DNA from: a virus | Strand: one strand, 5' to 3' | IMG/VR virus record: IMGVR_UViG_3300036819_000339 | Coordinates: 1 to 47,370 of that record | Length of the DNA: 47,370 nucleotides | In this document: piece after piece, positions 39,343 to 46,036 of the stretch | Layout: each line of letters starts with the position of its first letter | Position numbering within the stretch: the stretch's first letter is position 1 | Notes under the pieces: model-generated | The model's database searches: none | Seen by the model: the letters and a program-made list of their open reading frames with translations, nothing else | What the model was told of the DNA's origin: nothing | Program-made: the position numbers and the translations under genes

Positions 39343-39543
39343 TCAACGCTCGTAAAATACAGTTGGATCCCCGTTTCCGACCGGTGCATGCACGATCGCA
39401 CGAACTTGCTCGGCCGGCCCTTGCTTGAATAGGATCTGTCCATAGAGTTTTTCAGCAGCTTCCTTTTCCGTTCGCGCTTGGACGTTTTGATCATCATCGT
39501 CCCATTTACCATCGCGGAACAGCTTCACTTTATAGTTCGTCAT
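39343..39543 (-). CDS. Small minus-strand protein, 66 aa
   Basis: Start at 39543 with AAGG 7 nt upstream. MTNYKVKLFRDGKWDDDDQN opens a beta-strand/acidic segment; KEAAEKLYGQILFK is a helix; the end is beta-like (AIVHAPVGNGDPTVFY). Looks like a compact alpha/beta fold with normal composition. Candidate promoter at 39882-39890 would read it through a folded leader. Function unknown. Confidence 0.65.
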   Translation of the reverse strand: MTNYKVKLFRDGKWDDDDQNVQARTEKEAAEKLYGQILFKQGPAEQVRAIVHAPVGNGDPTVFYER

Positions 39544-39569
39544 TTTAAACCTTAAATCTGCGGAATATA

Positions 39570-39875
39570 CATATGGCTATGCCGCCGGGTAACCGCAATG
39601 CGGCATAGCAGAAGCCGCCCGATCCCGAGCGGCTCCGCGCGCACCTGCGCTTGGTACGCCTTCCGGCGTGGGCTCGCGCCCCACAGATACGCCCTCATCG
39701 TAGCACAGCCTCCGACTGCTATATGCCCTCACGGTGTTTCCTCGGGGTATTTCCTACGTATCGTCTCTAGTCGCTACATTACGTCCCTACAGAACCGCGC
39801 CGACAAACGGCGCGGAAACACTTGCATTTCCGTCCTTCGCGTACCCGGCTTCCAGCCGTGATCGCATTAGTTTGG
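39570..39875 (-). ncRNA. Highly folded leader or RNA on the minus strand
   Basis: Nearly continuous inverted repeats with little coding potential: GCTATGCCGC/GCGGCATAGC (39576-39585/39600-39609), AGCCGC/GCGGCT (39613-39634), ACGCC/GGCGT with a TTCC loop (39656-39669), GTGGG/CCCAC (39668-39684), CCGCGCCG/CGGCGCGG (39795-39815), CGGAAA/TTTCCG (39813-39832) and CGGCT/AGCCG near 39846-39858. A minus-strand GATACG/CGTATC pair closes the middle part. Strand is chosen from the promoter below and the gene at 39543; the plus strand is not excluded. Confidence 0.5.
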
Positions 39876-39881
39876 TTGGTC

Positions 39882-39890
39882 AGTATATCA
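39882..39890 (-). promoter_or_regulatory. Minus-strand extended -10 promoter (TGA-TATACT)
   Basis: On the minus strand TGA (39890-39888) precedes TATACT (39887-39882), the same class as the plus-strand promoters. Confidence 0.5.
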
Positions 39891-39995
39891 GTATCATGGC
39901 AGTGGCCGTTCCCGTCGGGATCATGCAGGAGCACCAGTGCAGGGCAATCCTCCGGATGGGGGACGCCGTCTGGGTCGGCGAGGTGGTGGGTGTCT

Positions 39996-40076
39996 GCCGT
40001 CTTCAAGGAGCAAGCCAGCAGAAAAAGGACACTTGCTTCGCGCGTCCTTTTAGCCTGGCTCGTCCTTGAAGACGGC
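39996..40076. repeat. 81-nt long hairpin (28 paired bases per arm)
   Basis: GCCGTCTTCAAGGA (39996-40009) with TCCTTGAAGACGGC (40063-40076), AGCCAG (40013-40018) with CTGGCT (40055-40060), AAAAGGAC (40023-40030) with GTCCTTTT (40044-40051). Small bulges only. Not a terminator. Both strands stay open through it but neither frame is convincing. Confidence 0.8.
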
Positions 40077-40169
40077 CACGGCTGTCTCATAGATGTCCGT
40101 AAGCAGTTTGCAGTTCCAACACAAACTCCCGCGATCACGGCTGTCGCCGGATACACTCAGGACGGCCAG

Positions 40170-40238
40170 TTGACAATACATCAGTAGTGATGCATGTCGT
40201 GTTAAACATATTGACAATACATACAATAGGAATACAAT
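40170..40238 (+). promoter_or_regulatory. Promoter with a repeated TTGACAATACAT element
   Basis: TTGACA (40211-40216), 16-nt spacer, TACAAT (40233-40238), 27 nt before the 40266 ATG: the best classical promoter in the window. The 12-mer TTGACAATACAT occurs at 40170-40181 and again at 40211-40222, a possible second -35 or operator. Confidence 0.75.
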
Positions 40239-40265
40239 GTTCGTATTAGCATTAAGCAATAATGT

Positions 40266-40415
40266 ATGGGTAAATACAACGTAAGCATCACTGTTCTCAT
40301 CGGCGATAACGAAGAAGCGAAAGCATCTGTTGAGGTAGAAGCATCATCAGCAGAAGAAGCAGTAGCTTGGGTCAAGCAGTACATCAATATCAAATATGAG
40401 GGATTGTTGAAGTAG
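40266..40415 (+). CDS. Small acidic alpha/beta protein, 49 aa
   Basis: MGKYNVSITVLIGDNEEAKA, then VEVEASSAEEAVAWVKQYIN: strand-strand-helix with clear codon bias toward acidic residues. First gene of the right early region, behind a consensus promoter. Function unknown. Confidence 0.65.
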   Translation: MGKYNVSITVLIGDNEEAKASVEVEASSAEEAVAWVKQYINIKYEGLLK

Positions 40416-40427
40416 TTTGACAGAGCT

Positions 40428-40462
40428 TTGGGAAGATGGCGGAATATAGGCCGCCTCCCCAA
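40428..40462 (+). terminator. Hairpin downstream of the 40266 gene
   Basis: TTGGG (40428-40432) and GGCGG (40438-40442) pair with CCGCC (40451-40455) and CCCAA (40458-40462). No U-tract, so a partial terminator or mRNA end protector. Confidence 0.45.
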
Positions 40463-40554
40463 GGTTCGATTGTTGGTGAGCGTTGGATGATTGGTCTGGC
40501 TAGCGTTGGTAAGGGGTGCGGGGAGAGGGATTATCAAATCAATAAACCGAGTAT

Positions 40555-40983
40555 ATGAACAATGAAGTACATTTCAGTCACAACACGGACGAGTGGGCTA
40601 CACCGCATGATTTCTTCGACAAAACCGCAGCGGAGTTCGGGGGCTTCGACTTAGATGTATGCGCGACTGACGACAACCATAAATGTGAGCAGTATTACAC
40701 CATCGATAACAGCGGGCTCGACAATCCGTGGGCCGCGAAGAATTGGTGCAACCCGCCGTATTCAGCAATAAAAGCGTGGGTGCTGAAGGCTCGCCGCGAG
40801 CAGCTCAGGGGCAATATGACGGCGATGCTCATACCAGCCCGCACAGATACGGTTATCTTCCATGAAAGCATCTATAATCAGTCAAATGTCGAGGTGCGAT
40901 TTATAAAGGGGCGTCTGAAATTCGGTGAGGCCAAAAACTCCGCGCCATTCCCTTCGATGCTCGTCATCTTTAAGCCTTTATGA
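40555..40983 (+). CDS. dam: Phage DNA N6-adenine methyltransferase (Dam type)
   Basis: 142 residues. TDEWATPHDFF (residues 11-21), FGGFDLDVCATDDNHKC and the catalytic NPPYS (about 64-68) are the signature of small phage Dam-like enzymes, which methylate adenine, often in GATC, to protect phage DNA or affect expression. Length is typical for the family. The ATGA overlap couples it to the next gene. Confidence 0.85.
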   Translation: MNNEVHFSHNTDEWATPHDFFDKTAAEFGGFDLDVCATDDNHKCEQYYTIDNSGLDNPWAAKNWCNPPYSAIKAWVLKARREQLRGNMTAMLIPARTDTVIFHESIYNQSNVEVRFIKGRLKFGEAKNSAPFPSMLVIFKPL

Positions 40984-41114
40984 AAATACTATTTCCTATT
41001 GCCCTTTTTGTTCTCGACCTCGCAGCAGCGTGCGTGTACGGCGCTTACCATGACTGGCGGCACATGGTCTATTGGCTTGCCGCCGCGACGTTGACCGCGT
41101 GCGTCACATTCTGA
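40980..41114 (+). CDS. Small two-helix membrane protein, 44 aa
   Basis: MKILFPIALFVLDLAAACVY and a second helix ending YWLAAATLTACVTF, joined by HDWRHM. Similar short proteins recur in phages. Start overlaps the methyltransferase stop. Function unknown. Confidence 0.6.
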   Translation: MKILFPIALFVLDLAAACVYGAYHDWRHMVYWLAAATLTACVTF

Positions 41115-41137
41115 TTTACTAATTCACAATACGTACT

Positions 41138-41566
41138 ATGGAACAGAGGGAGATTAGATACAGGGCTTGGGACGGAAGCAAATACGATATTGGTTCGGAT
41201 GGATCAGTGTGGAGTAATGACTTTAACAACAGCGGGATGCGTAAATCACTTAAGCTCTACAAAGACCGCGATGGTTACCATGTAGTGTGGCTTACGATAG
41301 GTGGAGCGAGACGTATCCACGCCGTTCGGAAACTCGTTGCGCTGACCTTCTTGGGCGAACGACCACCTAAGATGCAAATCAACCACAAGAACGGTATCCG
41401 CAACGACGACCGCGAAGACAACCTGGAATACCTAACATCCCGCGAGAACACGCTTCATGGATGGGCACGGGGACGCAAACATTCCAAGAAGCAACTATTA
41501 GCAAGTTCTAAAGCAATGACTGCGGCCAATATGCGCCGCTGGCACCCAGAACAATATGCAGCTTAA
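41138..41566 (+). CDS. HNH endonuclease (NUMOD4-type)
   Basis: 142 residues. The N-terminal YDIGSDGSVWSNDF is a NUMOD4-like strand motif. The HNH core is QINHKNGIRNDDREDNLEYL, followed by SRENTLHGW. The C-terminal helix SKKQLLASSKAMTAANMRRW is a likely DNA-binding end. A free-standing homing-type nuclease. It overlaps the next gene by 11 nt. Confidence 0.85.
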   Translation: MEQREIRYRAWDGSKYDIGSDGSVWSNDFNNSGMRKSLKLYKDRDGYHVVWLTIGGARRIHAVRKLVALTFLGERPPKMQINHKNGIRNDDREDNLEYLTSRENTLHGWARGRKHSKKQLLASSKAMTAANMRRWHPEQYAA

Positions 41567-41903
41567 ATTCCGCGCTTATGATGCGCTCTATAGCAAGATG
41601 ATGTACTCGGAAAAGCTAAGTGAGTTCTTCCATGCCGTCGAGCAACGACCCGAAGAACAGCGTCCGCCCGTCATGGCTTGGACAGGCCTCAAGGATAAGA
41701 ACAGGCGGGAGATTTATTTCGGCGACATTTACGATGGGCTGGACAATTTCAGTAACCCCGTGAATGGCGAGATTGAGTTTTGCACCGAACACGGTGGCGC
41801 ATCACCTTTCTGCGACTATGACAGCGACTGCAATGACGGCATTAAGCCAGAAAGGATTGTAGTCATCGGCGACATTTACCAGAATAGCGATCTTCTTAAA
41901 TAA
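41556..41903 (+). CDS. YopX-family protein
   Basis: 115 residues with the family order KFRAYDALYSKMMYS, MAWTGLKDKNRREIYFGDIY and the C-terminal VIGDIYQNSDLL. YopX proteins are common in phages and prophages and of unknown function. Confidence 0.8.
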   Translation: MQLKFRAYDALYSKMMYSEKLSEFFHAVEQRPEEQRPPVMAWTGLKDKNRREIYFGDIYDGLDNFSNPVNGEIEFCTEHGGASPFCDYDSDCNDGIKPERIVVIGDIYQNSDLLK

Positions 41904-41904
41904 T

Positions 41905-42123
41905 ATGCGCTATATGATCCGATGCAGTGAAACAGGTAAAAACAGGGAGATCACAGAGCGAGAAGTGCGCGATCTCATTATCAATGACTTCCGGCACGAT
42001 ATAGCGGTGATATCGGAGTACACCGACGAAGAAATTGCGAAACAAGTGAACGAAACGGACATCGACTACTTCTTCCATAACGATGCCTATGAGAGCAATG
42101 ACTTTACGATAAAGCGGCACTAA
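41905..42123 (+). CDS. Small unknown protein, 72 aa
   Basis: Acidic alpha/beta protein (NREITEREVRDLIINDFRHD, YTDEEIAKQVNE, DIDYFFHNDAYESNDF). Two nt after YopX; overlaps the next start. Function unknown. Confidence 0.6.
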   Translation: MRYMIRCSETGKNREITEREVRDLIINDFRHDIAVISEYTDEEIAKQVNETDIDYFFHNDAYESNDFTIKRH

Positions 42124-42323
42124 TGCCTCTCTGTCGCTGTGGACATTCTGCGTCCGATCACGAATGGCACCGCGCTACCATGAAAGGCTGGTGCAGGAGG
42201 AGGAAAGAATGCGGGCGGGGCGTGGAGGTGGGGTGTAGAGGGTATAAACCGTTTACTAAGAGCAGGCGGCCGGTCAGTAGGGTGATCGGACGACTGATTT
42301 ATAAAAATAAGAAACGAGTATGA
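42123..42323 (+). CDS. Small Cys/His-rich basic protein, 66 aa
   Basis: CRCGHSASDHEWH near the N-terminus gives a possible Zn site with a second CRRRKECGRG cluster. Basic tail (KNKKRV). Starts on the last base of the previous stop. Perhaps nucleic-acid binding. Confidence 0.6.
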   Translation: MPLCRCGHSASDHEWHRATMKGWCRRRKECGRGVEVGCRGYKPFTKSRRPVSRVIGRLIYKNKKRV

Positions 42324-42547
42324 TCAAACGACAACTATTCCTTGAAACCAGCCAAGACACAATGCTGGATAAGATATCCAAACCGCGCACCCGCGTTACC
42401 AAGGGCGAGCATGTGCGGCGCGCGCTCGATGCATATTTGTCTCAGCCATTGATACAGGAGGCATTGCGGCAGTACGAAGCCTCAGAGGCGTTGGTGGAAT
42501 TGCCAGGGAAGCCGGAGACTTTAGGAGATTTACGGAAGAATGTATGA
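42320..42547 (+). CDS. Ribbon-helix-helix-like protein, 75 aa
   Basis: N-terminal strand (MIKRQLFLE), then RTRVTKGEHVRRALDAYLSQ, a typical RHH helix pair. C-terminal helix LIQEALRQYEASEALVELPG. Could be a small transcription regulator or antitoxin-like protein. ATGA overlap with the neighbours on both sides. Confidence 0.6.
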   Translation: MIKRQLFLETSQDTMLDKISKPRTRVTKGEHVRRALDAYLSQPLIQEALRQYEASEALVELPGKPETLGDLRKNV

Positions 42548-42909
42548 GCGACGAAATAAAAACAGCGGCGGATGTGCTGCATCGGATTAATGATATTGCG
42601 GCCACATACGCCGCATTAGAGATCGCCGGCCATATCCCGCTCGGCGCCATCACTGAGAATATGAACTGGGAAGAAATCAAATTGCTGTTCGTCTCCGCCA
42701 TGCATCAGGCTGTGGAGGCGGTGATTGTGGAGGAGCGATGCTGCCCGGAATGTGAGTGCCCGGAGAGTTGCTACTTTGAAGGCCCAAATCACGTTCTAAA
42801 TCAATGCCACTGGCCGGAGCATAAATGCCATGACGCCCGCCAAGAGCAACTTAAAAGGATGGAGCGGTTTTTCGGGGAGGCGTTAGGAGACTCAGAGACA
42901 CGCGTATGA
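42544..42909 (+). CDS. Unknown protein with Cys-rich centre, 121 aa
   Basis: Helical N-terminal half (DEIKTAADVLHRINDIAATY, INWEEIKLLF-like), then a dense Cys cluster: CCPECECPESC, and NQCHWPEHKCHD (residues ~64-100), likely one or two metal sites. Last part helical. Function unknown. Confidence 0.6.
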   Translation: MSDEIKTAADVLHRINDIAATYAALEIAGHIPLGAITENMNWEEIKLLFVSAMHQAVEAVIVEERCCPECECPESCYFEGPNHVLNQCHWPEHKCHDARQEQLKRMERFFGEALGDSETRV

Positions 42910-43040
42910 AATTTCAGATCTTCGGCTTTGAAATTGAGTTGCGACGCCAAGAGCGGCTGAGCGAATGCGAATGGTGTGGAAGAGCACCGCGTCGCGCTTG
43001 CTGCTTTATAAGCTATTGCGAGAACGGCTATCGCCTATGA
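42906..43040 (+). CDS. Tiny Cys-rich protein, 44 aa
   Basis: MKFQIFGFEIELRRQERLSE then CEWCGRAPRRACCF and a final Cys: Zn-ribbon-like. Overlaps the gene before it and the one after it by 4 nt each. Confidence 0.55.
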   Translation: MKFQIFGFEIELRRQERLSECEWCGRAPRRACCFISYCENGYRL

Positions 43041-43168
43041 CCTCCCCTCACTTCTGCCTGTACGCCAAGCTCGGCCAGTGCCGCCCCAGCCACAGCACCG
43101 CCATCCTTCTAGGACTTGGAGTCGCCGTCGTGATCGTGGTGGAGGTTGCGGCAGTATTATTGGTTTAA
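43037..43168 (+). CDS. Small membrane protein, 43 aa
   Basis: Short polar start (MTSPHFCLYAKLGQCRPSHS), then one long hydrophobic helix (AILLGLGVAVVIVVEVAAVL). ATGA overlap fixes the start. Function unknown. Confidence 0.55.
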   Translation: MTSPHFCLYAKLGQCRPSHSTAILLGLGVAVVIVVEVAAVLLV

Positions 43169-43180
43169 TTAGATGCGACT

Positions 43181-43417
43181 ATGAAAGCAAAAACAAAGAC
43201 AGTGAAAGCGTGGGCTGTTACGAATCTCGGCGGCACTAATCTTGTGTGGCACGCTTACGGCCCTTTAAGAAATATGGGGCTTCCTATTTTCTTGGACAAG
43301 AAAAACGCGGTGCGTGAGAAAATGCGACTAGATGCCGAAAAGCCGTCGCCTAATAGCGAGCTGTTTGAACGCCGTGTCATTCGATGCACAATCAACTACG
43401 AGATAAAGAAGCGCTGA
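43181..43417 (+). CDS. Unknown protein, 78 aa
   Basis: Lys-rich start (MKAKTKTVKAWAVTNLGGTN), a central Lys/Arg helix (KNAVREKMRLDAEKPSPNSE) and a beta end (RRVIRCTINYEIKKR). Twelve nt after the membrane protein. No recognised family. Confidence 0.6.
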   Translation: MKAKTKTVKAWAVTNLGGTNLVWHAYGPLRNMGLPIFLDKKNAVREKMRLDAEKPSPNSELFERRVIRCTINYEIKKR

Positions 43418-43427
43418 TCTTGTCCCT

Positions 43428-43859
43428 ATGACCCCCGAACAACACAGAGACAAAATCATTGCGGCGTTCCGAGAGAAATTCACAGAGAGCGCTGCCGGTG
43501 GCTTTTTGAAGAAAGAGAAAGATTGGTCCACTTACGGAAATATGTTGATGGCTGATGCCCTTGAGGACTTCCTCACCCGTGCTCTACAAGAGACATGGGA
43601 GGCGGGCGCGATGGATCATGATGCTAAATGGCATCCACTCAACGATAAGAACGAGATGATTAATTTGCACGGATACAAAGAGGGCTTCCTCGCAGGAATA
43701 CAGCGGGCGAAAGAGTTGGTGTCCCATACGAAACCGGCGGGTATTTTCAGTCGCACATGGATGGAGGGATTTACGACTTGCAGCACTGCGATCCTTATCG
43801 TCCTTGAGATCGAAGCCGAGCAGACCGGCATTTCCACCAACGAGACTGTTAAACTGTAG
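43428..43859 (+). CDS. Unknown protein, 143 aa
   Basis: Helical N-terminus (QHRDKIIAAFREKFTESAAG), a GFLKKEKDWSTYGN turn, then two helices with EMINLHGYKEGFLAGIQRAK and a final helix. Normal composition. No motif recognised. Ends 79 nt before the ATPase-like gene. Confidence 0.6.
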   Translation: MTPEQHRDKIIAAFREKFTESAAGGFLKKEKDWSTYGNMLMADALEDFLTRALQETWEAGAMDHDAKWHPLNDKNEMINLHGYKEGFLAGIQRAKELVSHTKPAGIFSRTWMEGFTTCSTAILIVLEIEAEQTGISTNETVKL

Positions 43860-43937
43860 CGTAGGCTCCTTTTTACGCGGCGGGTAATCTTTAGGCACCC
43901 TCCACCACAAGGCGATACCTATTCGTTTTACTCGCCC

Positions 43938-44846
43938 ATGAAGAACCAGTTATTTGTCGGCATCTCAAGAGAGGTCCCCATACAAAAAGGCGGCTTTCTT
44001 CTCATTGAAGACGAACCGCGCGCGGCCTCACAAGTCCGAATATTCGACCCGAACATTCACTCTTTCAACATCCTCGAAGGCTTGAACTACCGGAGAAAGT
44101 GCGACATCGTAGAGACCATCGACGCTCTCTTTACACGCGGCGAAAGCACCCTCACGAAAGATACCGGCCTCGACTTCATCGCCGACGCACTCGATGGCGC
44201 GACTTCGCTCGAAACGCTGATAGAGCCGCCGGATAAAAAATCAACGACCGGACATATTTGGGCATACGGGAAAATCAACCGGCTCATGCGCTCGCCCGTG
44301 CTCCGCAAGATGCTCTGCAACGAGACGAACTTTTCATTCAATCCACGCTCGAAGATCATCGCCCGCGTCAACCGCGCAGAACTCGGGTCATTTGATGCCT
44401 TGGCAGTTGGCCTCTTTCTCATCAATCAGTATCGCGGCCAAATCATCATCTCCGACTTTGGTTTTTATGCCCGCGAGATGCACGCTACCCTCTTGCACGA
44501 GCACCGTCTGATAGCAGGTGTTAACTTCCTCGACGAGCTGCCGCCGAAGCTCCGAAGTCTCGCCCTCCTCGCTGACATCATCCCGAGTGGCGCACGCTTC
44601 GACGACGCCGAGGAACTAGCGCACGCCAGAGGCCACCAGCGGGGCACAGTCGCTTTTAATGACTACAGGGACGCCGGTATGCGGGTACGTCCTCTTCCGC
44701 CGCCACAGCGCACTACAGCGCGTCTGGAGCGCACGCGGAAATTCGCCGCGAAGGAGCGGAAGCAGGTAGCGGCAGGAGCGCAGAAACCCCGCCGGAAATT
44801 TGAGGGTGGCACCACCTGGAGCGCGCCGGATGCGAGGGGATGGTAG
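43938..44846 (+). CDS. P-loop-less VirD4/HerA-like ATPase relative
   Basis: 302 residues. Segments after the nucleotide site match the ATPase at 3507: RIFDPNIHSFNILEGL (34-49) like NP/FN motifs of coupling ATPases, IIARVNRAELGSFDALAVGL, a Walker-B-like IIISDFGFYA (~178-187), and RLIAGVNFLDELPPKLRSLA. Walker A (GxxGxGK[ST]) is absent, so it should not hydrolyse ATP by the usual route. Basic tail (PPPQRTTARLERTRKFAAKE) suggests nucleic-acid contact. Could be a regulatory or dominant-negative subunit; function unknown. Confidence 0.55.
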   Translation: MKNQLFVGISREVPIQKGGFLLIEDEPRAASQVRIFDPNIHSFNILEGLNYRRKCDIVETIDALFTRGESTLTKDTGLDFIADALDGATSLETLIEPPDKKSTTGHIWAYGKINRLMRSPVLRKMLCNETNFSFNPRSKIIARVNRAELGSFDALAVGLFLINQYRGQIIISDFGFYAREMHATLLHEHRLIAGVNFLDELPPKLRSLALLADIIPSGARFDDAEELAHARGHQRGTVAFNDYRDAGMRVRPLPPPQRTTARLERTRKFAAKERKQVAAGAQKPRRKFEGGTTWSAPDARGW

Positions 44847-44882
44847 GCACCTCACAGCGTCTCGAAATTTGCCCACAATTTT

Positions 44883-44914
44883 CGTGGATAAGTGGGTGGA
44901 AAACCGTGGATAGA
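44883..44914 (+). other. Two imperfect DnaA-box-like sites
   Basis: CGTGGATAA (44883-44891) is the complement of TTATCCACG, one mismatch from the DnaA box. CGTGGATAG follows near 44905, with two. With the perfect box at 45908, the 44.85-45.95 kb gap could hold an origin, but no AT-rich unwinding repeats are obvious. The stretch 44847-45160 otherwise shows only a TGT-TACAAT extended -10 at 45035-45043 and no gene. Confidence 0.3.
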
Positions 44915-45160
44915 CGCGCTTCGAGCTCTGAAATACTTGGTTACCGAAGTGGCTGCCTAAATTTGAGGCACTTCATTAAGACATTGAAAACTAGTGTCAA
45001 GGACTATTTTGGGGGGCGTTTGATTGACACGATTTGTTACAATCCCGCCCCGCAAGCCTTCTATCCGGCGGCAAATAGAACTGTAGATAAAGATAAGACT
45101 TACACCGGATGCCATGCGCGCCAGACCAGCGCCAAATTACGAGCCCTTAGCGGAATCCCC

Positions 45161-45334
45161 CTACGCAAATTCCACTGAATATGACGCTCGTCTTGCGATC
45201 TCCGCCTCAAGACCAACGATCATCTGTGCGACCAAATCCCGCCGCGGATGGCTCTCGGGACGCCGAGCGGCGCGGTCGATAAGATCGGAGAGCGCCTCTT
45301 CTACCGATCGTATCGGCCCTTCAATAGCTCGCAT
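45161..45334 (-). CDS. Small minus-strand helical protein, 57 aa
   Basis: Reads MRAIEGPIRSVEEALSDLID, then RRPESHPRRDLVAQMIVGLE and a short end: two amphipathic helices and normal codon use. Overlaps the upstream gene by 14 nt. Function unknown. Confidence 0.55.
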   Translation of the reverse strand: MRAIEGPIRSVEEALSDLIDRAARRPESHPRRDLVAQMIVGLEAEIARRASYSVEFA

Positions 45335-45434
45335 AGAGAAACCCGCTGATAGTCGTTGGTGGAGTGGAATTGAAAAGAAAAGTGGCGCGGCGCCAGAGCA
45401 CCGCGCCGAAGTTGCGGAAGAAACGGAGAGACAT
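45321..45434 (-). CDS. Small minus-strand peptide, 37 aa
   Basis: GAGGGA 5 nt upstream of the ATG at 45434 is a very good Shine-Dalgarno. MSLRFFRNFGAVLWRRATFL, basic and hydrophobic, may be membrane-associated. Precedes the 57-aa gene. Confidence 0.45.
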   Translation of the reverse strand: MSLRFFRNFGAVLWRRATFLFNSTPPTTISGFLYASY

Positions 45435-45544
45435 GGAGTTCCCTCAGCGCATCAACGCTCGACAGCGGTAATCGTCTCCATCAAAGCAGCGGCTGGCCGA
45501 ATTTAAGCCGATGCCTTTTCCGACGTGATTAGCGCCGCACGAAA

Positions 45545-45712
45545 TTAAGCGTTCTGTAGGAATTCGCCACGCTCATACTCGCGGAAATTGCGGGCGCGGA
45601 TAGCTTTGTTGACCTCGACGAGTGATACACCACGATCTTCGGCAAAGTTCTTGCTCGATAAGTCGCCAATCTTCTGTAAATACTTCATGTCGTTAAAGTC
45701 GTCCTCGTTCAA
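45545..45712 (-). CDS. Small minus-strand protein, 55 aa
   Basis: TTG start at 45712, 3 nt after the upstream stop; ATG at 45688 is an alternative (47 aa). Reads NEDDFNDMKYLQKIGDLSS, then FAEDRGVSLVEVNKAIRARN: helices with an HTH-like spacing. Likely partner of the 45847 gene. Function unknown. Confidence 0.55.
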   Translation of the reverse strand: MNEDDFNDMKYLQKIGDLSSKNFAEDRGVSLVEVNKAIRARNFREYERGEFLQNA

Positions 45713-45715
45713 TAG

Positions 45716-45847
45716 TCATACGCCCGCAAATTCATCGAGTAAGTCAAGCAGCGTCTTGCCTTCCTTGGCAGCGCGTATCCGCAGCTTCTTATGTGCGCGC
45801 CGCCGTATGCGGGTGTTTATCGTTTTTTCGGCTTTCTTGTTGTCCAT
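45716..45847 (-). CDS. Arc/MetJ-type ribbon-helix-helix protein, 43 aa
   Basis: MDNKKAEKTINTRIRRRAHK is a basic strand-helix start; KKLRIRAAKEGKTLLDLLDE completes the pattern of RHH repressors and antitoxins. First gene of the minus-strand operon, directly behind a palindrome that overlaps its own promoter, so autoregulation is likely. It could be a lysogeny regulator or antitoxin; no other repressor is obvious in the window. Confidence 0.65.
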   Translation of the reverse strand: MDNKKAEKTINTRIRRRAHKKLRIRAAKEGKTLLDLLDEFAGV

Positions 45848-45857
45848 AGAAAGAGAT

Positions 45858-45882
45858 TAGTTCTAATATCGGAACTATACCA
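45858..45882 (-). promoter_or_regulatory. Minus-strand extended -10 promoter with operator-like palindrome
   Basis: On the minus strand TGG (45882-45880) precedes TATAGT (45879-45874). TAGTTC (45858-45863) and GAACTA (45872-45877) form a 6-bp inverted repeat with an 8-nt centre that overlaps the -10. Confidence 0.6.
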
Positions 45883-45907
45883 TGGGCGTTTGCGTGCTTG
45901 CCCGCAC

Positions 45908-45916
45908 TTATCCACA
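45908..45916 (+). other. Perfect DnaA box
   Basis: TTATCCACA, the consensus DnaA binding site. Confidence 0.5.
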
Positions 45917-45944
45917 CCACCCGTGTTGCGTGCTTGCACGCGCA

Positions 45945-45953
45945 TGTTATTCT
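45945..45953 (+). promoter_or_regulatory. Extended -10 promoter (TGT-TATTCT) upstream of the folded region
   Basis: TGT then TATTCT (45948-45953). Nine nt later an ATG opens an 8-codon frame (45963-45989, MKESGTAD). The transcript would run into the structured RNA from 46037. Confidence 0.45.
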
Positions 45954-46036
45954 TACTGGCAGATGAAGGAGAGCGGCACCGCTGACTAAGCCAGCGCTTC
46001 GACCCGCCGCCTCTTTCATTGCTCGTTGACATAAAG

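Noticed and set aside
39779-40156. Minus-strand frame with a lipobox-like LLAC, possible Rz1-type spanin
   Set aside because: It runs through the 81-nt inverted repeat and several hairpins, is not proline-rich and is far from the lysis genes. Kept only as a remote possibility.
40202-40537. Minus-strand frame of 111 codons
   Set aside because: Shadow of the 49-aa plus-strand gene at 40266 and its hairpin; Tyr/Leu/Ser-rich with no start signal.
45024-45043. TTGACA/TACAAT as a sigma70 promoter
   Set aside because: The spacing is only 8 nt. If active it would be through the TGT extended -10, and no plus-strand gene follows.
45114-45506. Plus-strand frame of 130 codons
   Set aside because: Low-complexity Ser/Arg/Ala composition and no Shine-Dalgarno; two well-formed minus-strand genes, one with GAGGGA, occupy the same DNA.
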